A stretch of 7,685 bases of DNA from JAAYCI01 sp031551695 (GTDB lineage Bacteria; Bacillota; Clostridia; Oscillospirales; Ruminococcaceae): positions 1-7,685 of the forward strand of contig JAVBNG010000054.1 of the NCBI GenBank assembly GCA_031551695.1, read 5' to 3'. Position numbers and translations under genes: made by a program. Of this stretch, positions 6,874-7,685 are shown piece by piece. A model generated the notes under the pieces. That model made no database searches. It had not been told where the DNA came from and saw only the letters and a program-made list of their open reading frames with translations. How positions within the stretch are numbered: position 1 is the stretch's first letter; the number at the start of each line of letters is the position of its first letter.

Positions 6874-7396
6874 ACCGGCCACCTCCTCGTATTATTTCTT
6901 GAAATGTCCCGTAATGGTCATAGGTTACAAAAACAAGACCGTCATTGGAATAAACGATGCGTTGCGTGTTTCGACGGCCAGCGGTATAGTTGATATCTGC
7001 TTCATACCATCTGCGGCCAAGGGCATCAGGAAGCTTGCCATCATCATTCAAATACCTGTCACCTCCAATCATTTTCCCCGGCGCCACCAAATGGAGGTTG
7101 CCACGCTTACGCCGCCATCCCAGAGCTTCCGCCTCCGCCTTGGAAATATAATAATCCGGCAATTTGCGATAATATATCAAATAGTAATCGGCTCCATCCT
7201 TCCCTTTATCAGTGGCCTGCCCGGCGGGAATAGTTTTCATAAAAATGATACTACACCGGCAACGGTCGTGTAAAGGCGGCCCCTCTTCAATAAACCCGTT
7301 CATCTCATACACTTTGCCATTCCGTTCCCTGCATCGCGCGCATGTTCTCAGGTCTAGAATCGTGCTCCACGTTTTCCATCTCGTGCTTTGCCCCAA
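6854..7396 (-). CDS. Barnase-family ribonuclease toxin with MuF-like Cys/His segment
   Basis: From a TTG start at 7396 the protein has 180 residues. Residues about 66-168 align with barnase almost without gaps, including KLPDYYISKAEAEALGW, VAPGKMIGGD, EADINYT and TYDHYGTF. The catalytic set is kept: Lys86 (barnase Lys27), Glu132 (Glu73), Arg142 (Arg83), Arg146 (Arg87) and His161 (His102). It should cleave RNA in the cytoplasm unless inhibited. Asp118 replaces Arg59. Residues 8-50 carry WSTILDLRTCARC, then HDRCRC, giving C-X2-C-X20-H-X2-C-X-C. This resembles the C-terminal motif of phage MuF/SPP1 gp7 minor head proteins, which carry toxin domains in some prophages. No signal peptide is seen. 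The TTG is chosen because AAGGAGG lies close upstream; the frame is open to 7510 but crosses a terminator. The last ~11 residues extend beyond barnase and overlap the inhibitor gene. It may be a 5'-truncated remnant. Confidence 0.88.
   Translation of the reverse strand: MGQSTRWKTWSTILDLRTCARCRERNGKVYEMNGFIEEGPPLHDRCRCSIIFMKTIPAGQATDKGKDGADYYLIYYRKLPDYYISKAEAEALGWRRKRGNLHLVAPGKMIGGDRYLNDDGKLPDALGRRWYEADINYTAGRRNTQRIVYSNDGLVFVTYDHYGTFQEIIRGGGRYGIRIL
6881..6887 (-). promoter_or_regulatory. Inhibitor ribosome binding site inside the toxin gene
   Basis: AGGAGGT on the minus strand lies seven bases before the inhibitor ATG at 6873 and encodes part of the toxin's Arg-Gly-Gly-Gly tail. The same block precedes the other two inhibitors. 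Ribosomes finishing the toxin would pass over it, so inhibitor synthesis can be coupled to toxin synthesis. Confidence 0.75.
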
Positions 7397-7398
7397 AT

Positions 7399-7415
7399 CC
7401 TCCTCCTCCTTCTCC
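7399..7415 (-). promoter_or_regulatory. Purine-rich ribosome binding site before the toxin TTG start
   Basis: On the minus strand the run reads GGAGAAGGAGGAGGAGG, with AAGGAGG about eight bases before the TTG at 7396. No ATG or GTG in the same frame lies between the terminator and the Cys/His motif. This makes TTG the best available start, though a non-functional remnant cannot be excluded. Confidence 0.5.
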
Positions 7416-7429
7416 AGTCCCCCTGGAAC

Positions 7430-7474
7430 AAAAAAACAGCCCGCCGTGTGAACCATCACACGGCGGGCTGTTTT
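7430..7474 (-). terminator. Strong intrinsic terminator of the right-edge gene
   Basis: A perfect 15-bp GC-rich stem (7436-7450 with 7457-7471) around AACCAT is extended by A-T pairs. It is followed on the minus strand by seven T residues (A-run 7430-7436). It ends the gene whose stop is at 7507-7509. Four T residues follow on the plus strand, so it could also act weakly that way. The toxin start is only about 35 bases beyond it. Confidence 0.88.
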
Positions 7475-7506
7475 GGCGCACGCCGCCCGCGCGCCAAGCC
7501 GCAATT

Positions 7507-7685
7507 TCACAGCTCCCCGTCCTCTTCGCGGCCGCCTTCCGCGGCATCCTCCGCAAATACGCCCGCAAAGTCCTCTGTAAAATACACGGCGGTGCCGTCT
7601 GTTTCTTCCGTCTCGTCAACCTCCGGCACAGCCTTTTCCACCGTCCGCTTCACCCACTTCACCAGCGGCAGCAAAAACGGCACCT
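7507..7685 (-). CDS. C-terminal end of an unidentified protein
   Basis: An open minus-strand frame enters from the right edge and stops with TGA at 7507-7509, leaving 58 residues. It begins VPFLLPLVKWVKRTVEKAVP, which looks like the end of a membrane segment followed by a basic amphipathic stretch. It then becomes strongly acidic (DETEETDG, EDAAEGGREEDGEL). The strong terminator 33 bases downstream and the GC-rich codon use support a real gene end. I do not recognise the family. A membrane protein with an acidic cytoplasmic tail is possible but unproven. It is unlike the AT-richer toxin cassette and probably belongs to the native chromosome. Confidence 0.6.
   Translation of the reverse strand, partial: VPFLLPLVKWVKRTVEKAVPEVDETEETDGTAVYFTEDFAGVFAEDAAEGGREEDGEL

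Larger units (their letters stand above)
5765..6898 (-). repeat. Tandem array of three ~384-bp inhibitor-gene units
   Basis: Three barstar-like genes start at 6873, 6489 and 6106, giving periods of 384 and 383 bases. The homology includes the spacers. Downstream of each stop codon are related sequences (GTGAAGTTT or GAGTTT-like). Upstream of each start is a near-identical block containing CGAGGAGGTGGCC. The two internal spacers also share GTTTCCTGC. The units are direct repeats and presumably arose by tandem duplication. Sequence near the 5' end of each gene is almost identical between copies 1 and 3, whereas the parts encoding the presumed toxin-binding face have diverged. Confidence 0.85.

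Noticed and set aside
5765..6898. Regular ~384-bp repeats as a CRISPR or non-coding satellite array
   Set aside because: The repeated units are full coding sequences with conserved reading frames and ribosome sites; units are far too long for CRISPR repeats.
7397..7510. Toxin frame extended to a GTG at 7510
   Set aside because: The extension crosses the full terminator hairpin and the stop region of the right-edge gene, and its residues resemble no known domain.

Overview
The window comes from a GC-rich bacterium, most likely a gut-type Firmicute of the Clostridia (Oscillospirales/Ruminococcaceae-like). The evidence is the clostridial style of the GH3 glucosidase, a BaiCD/BaiH-type flavoenzyme with an iron-sulfur cluster, strong AGGAGG ribosome sites and GC-rich codon use. 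The genus is an inference and cannot be fixed from the sequence alone.

Plus strand, 1-5702, holds a probable catabolic operon. It opens with the C-terminal two thirds or so of a GH3 beta-glucosidase, cut by the window edge. Three bases later comes an Old Yellow Enzyme (OYE)/2,4-dienoyl-CoA reductase-like flavoprotein with FMN, 4Fe-4S, FAD and NAD(P)H domains and an unusual N-terminal extension that carries a hairpin inside the coding sequence. A 120-base gap with two hairpins, one terminator-like, leads to the large and small subunits of a two-gene aconitase X (AcnX) dehydratase, whose stop and start codons abut. A glycosidase, an ene-reductase and a dehydratase together suggest processing of a glycosylated, possibly plant-derived, compound. 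The substrate is not known.

Minus strand, 5723-7396, holds a visibly AT-richer cassette that reads as a toxin-immunity module. A barnase-family ribonuclease lies behind a short Cys/His segment resembling the C-terminal end of phage MuF/SPP1 gp7 minor head proteins. Its 3' end overlaps the first of three tandem barstar-like inhibitor genes. The inhibitors repeat with a period of 383-384 bases. Each is preceded by a copy of the sequence that encodes the toxin tail and contains the inhibitor ribosome site. The cassette ends at a hairpin terminator and begins just behind another one, which belongs to an unrelated gene running off the right edge.

The most notable signal is at the predicted toxin-inhibitor interface. 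The toxin keeps the barnase catalytic residues but has Asp where barnase has Arg59. The overlapping, presumably cognate, inhibitor has Ser and Arg where barstar has Asp35 and Glu76, the partners of Arg59. This looks like a charge swap. The two distal inhibitors differ (Asp/Glu and Ala/Glu), as expected of immunity genes kept against other toxins. This is inferred from hand alignment to remembered barnase and barstar sequences.
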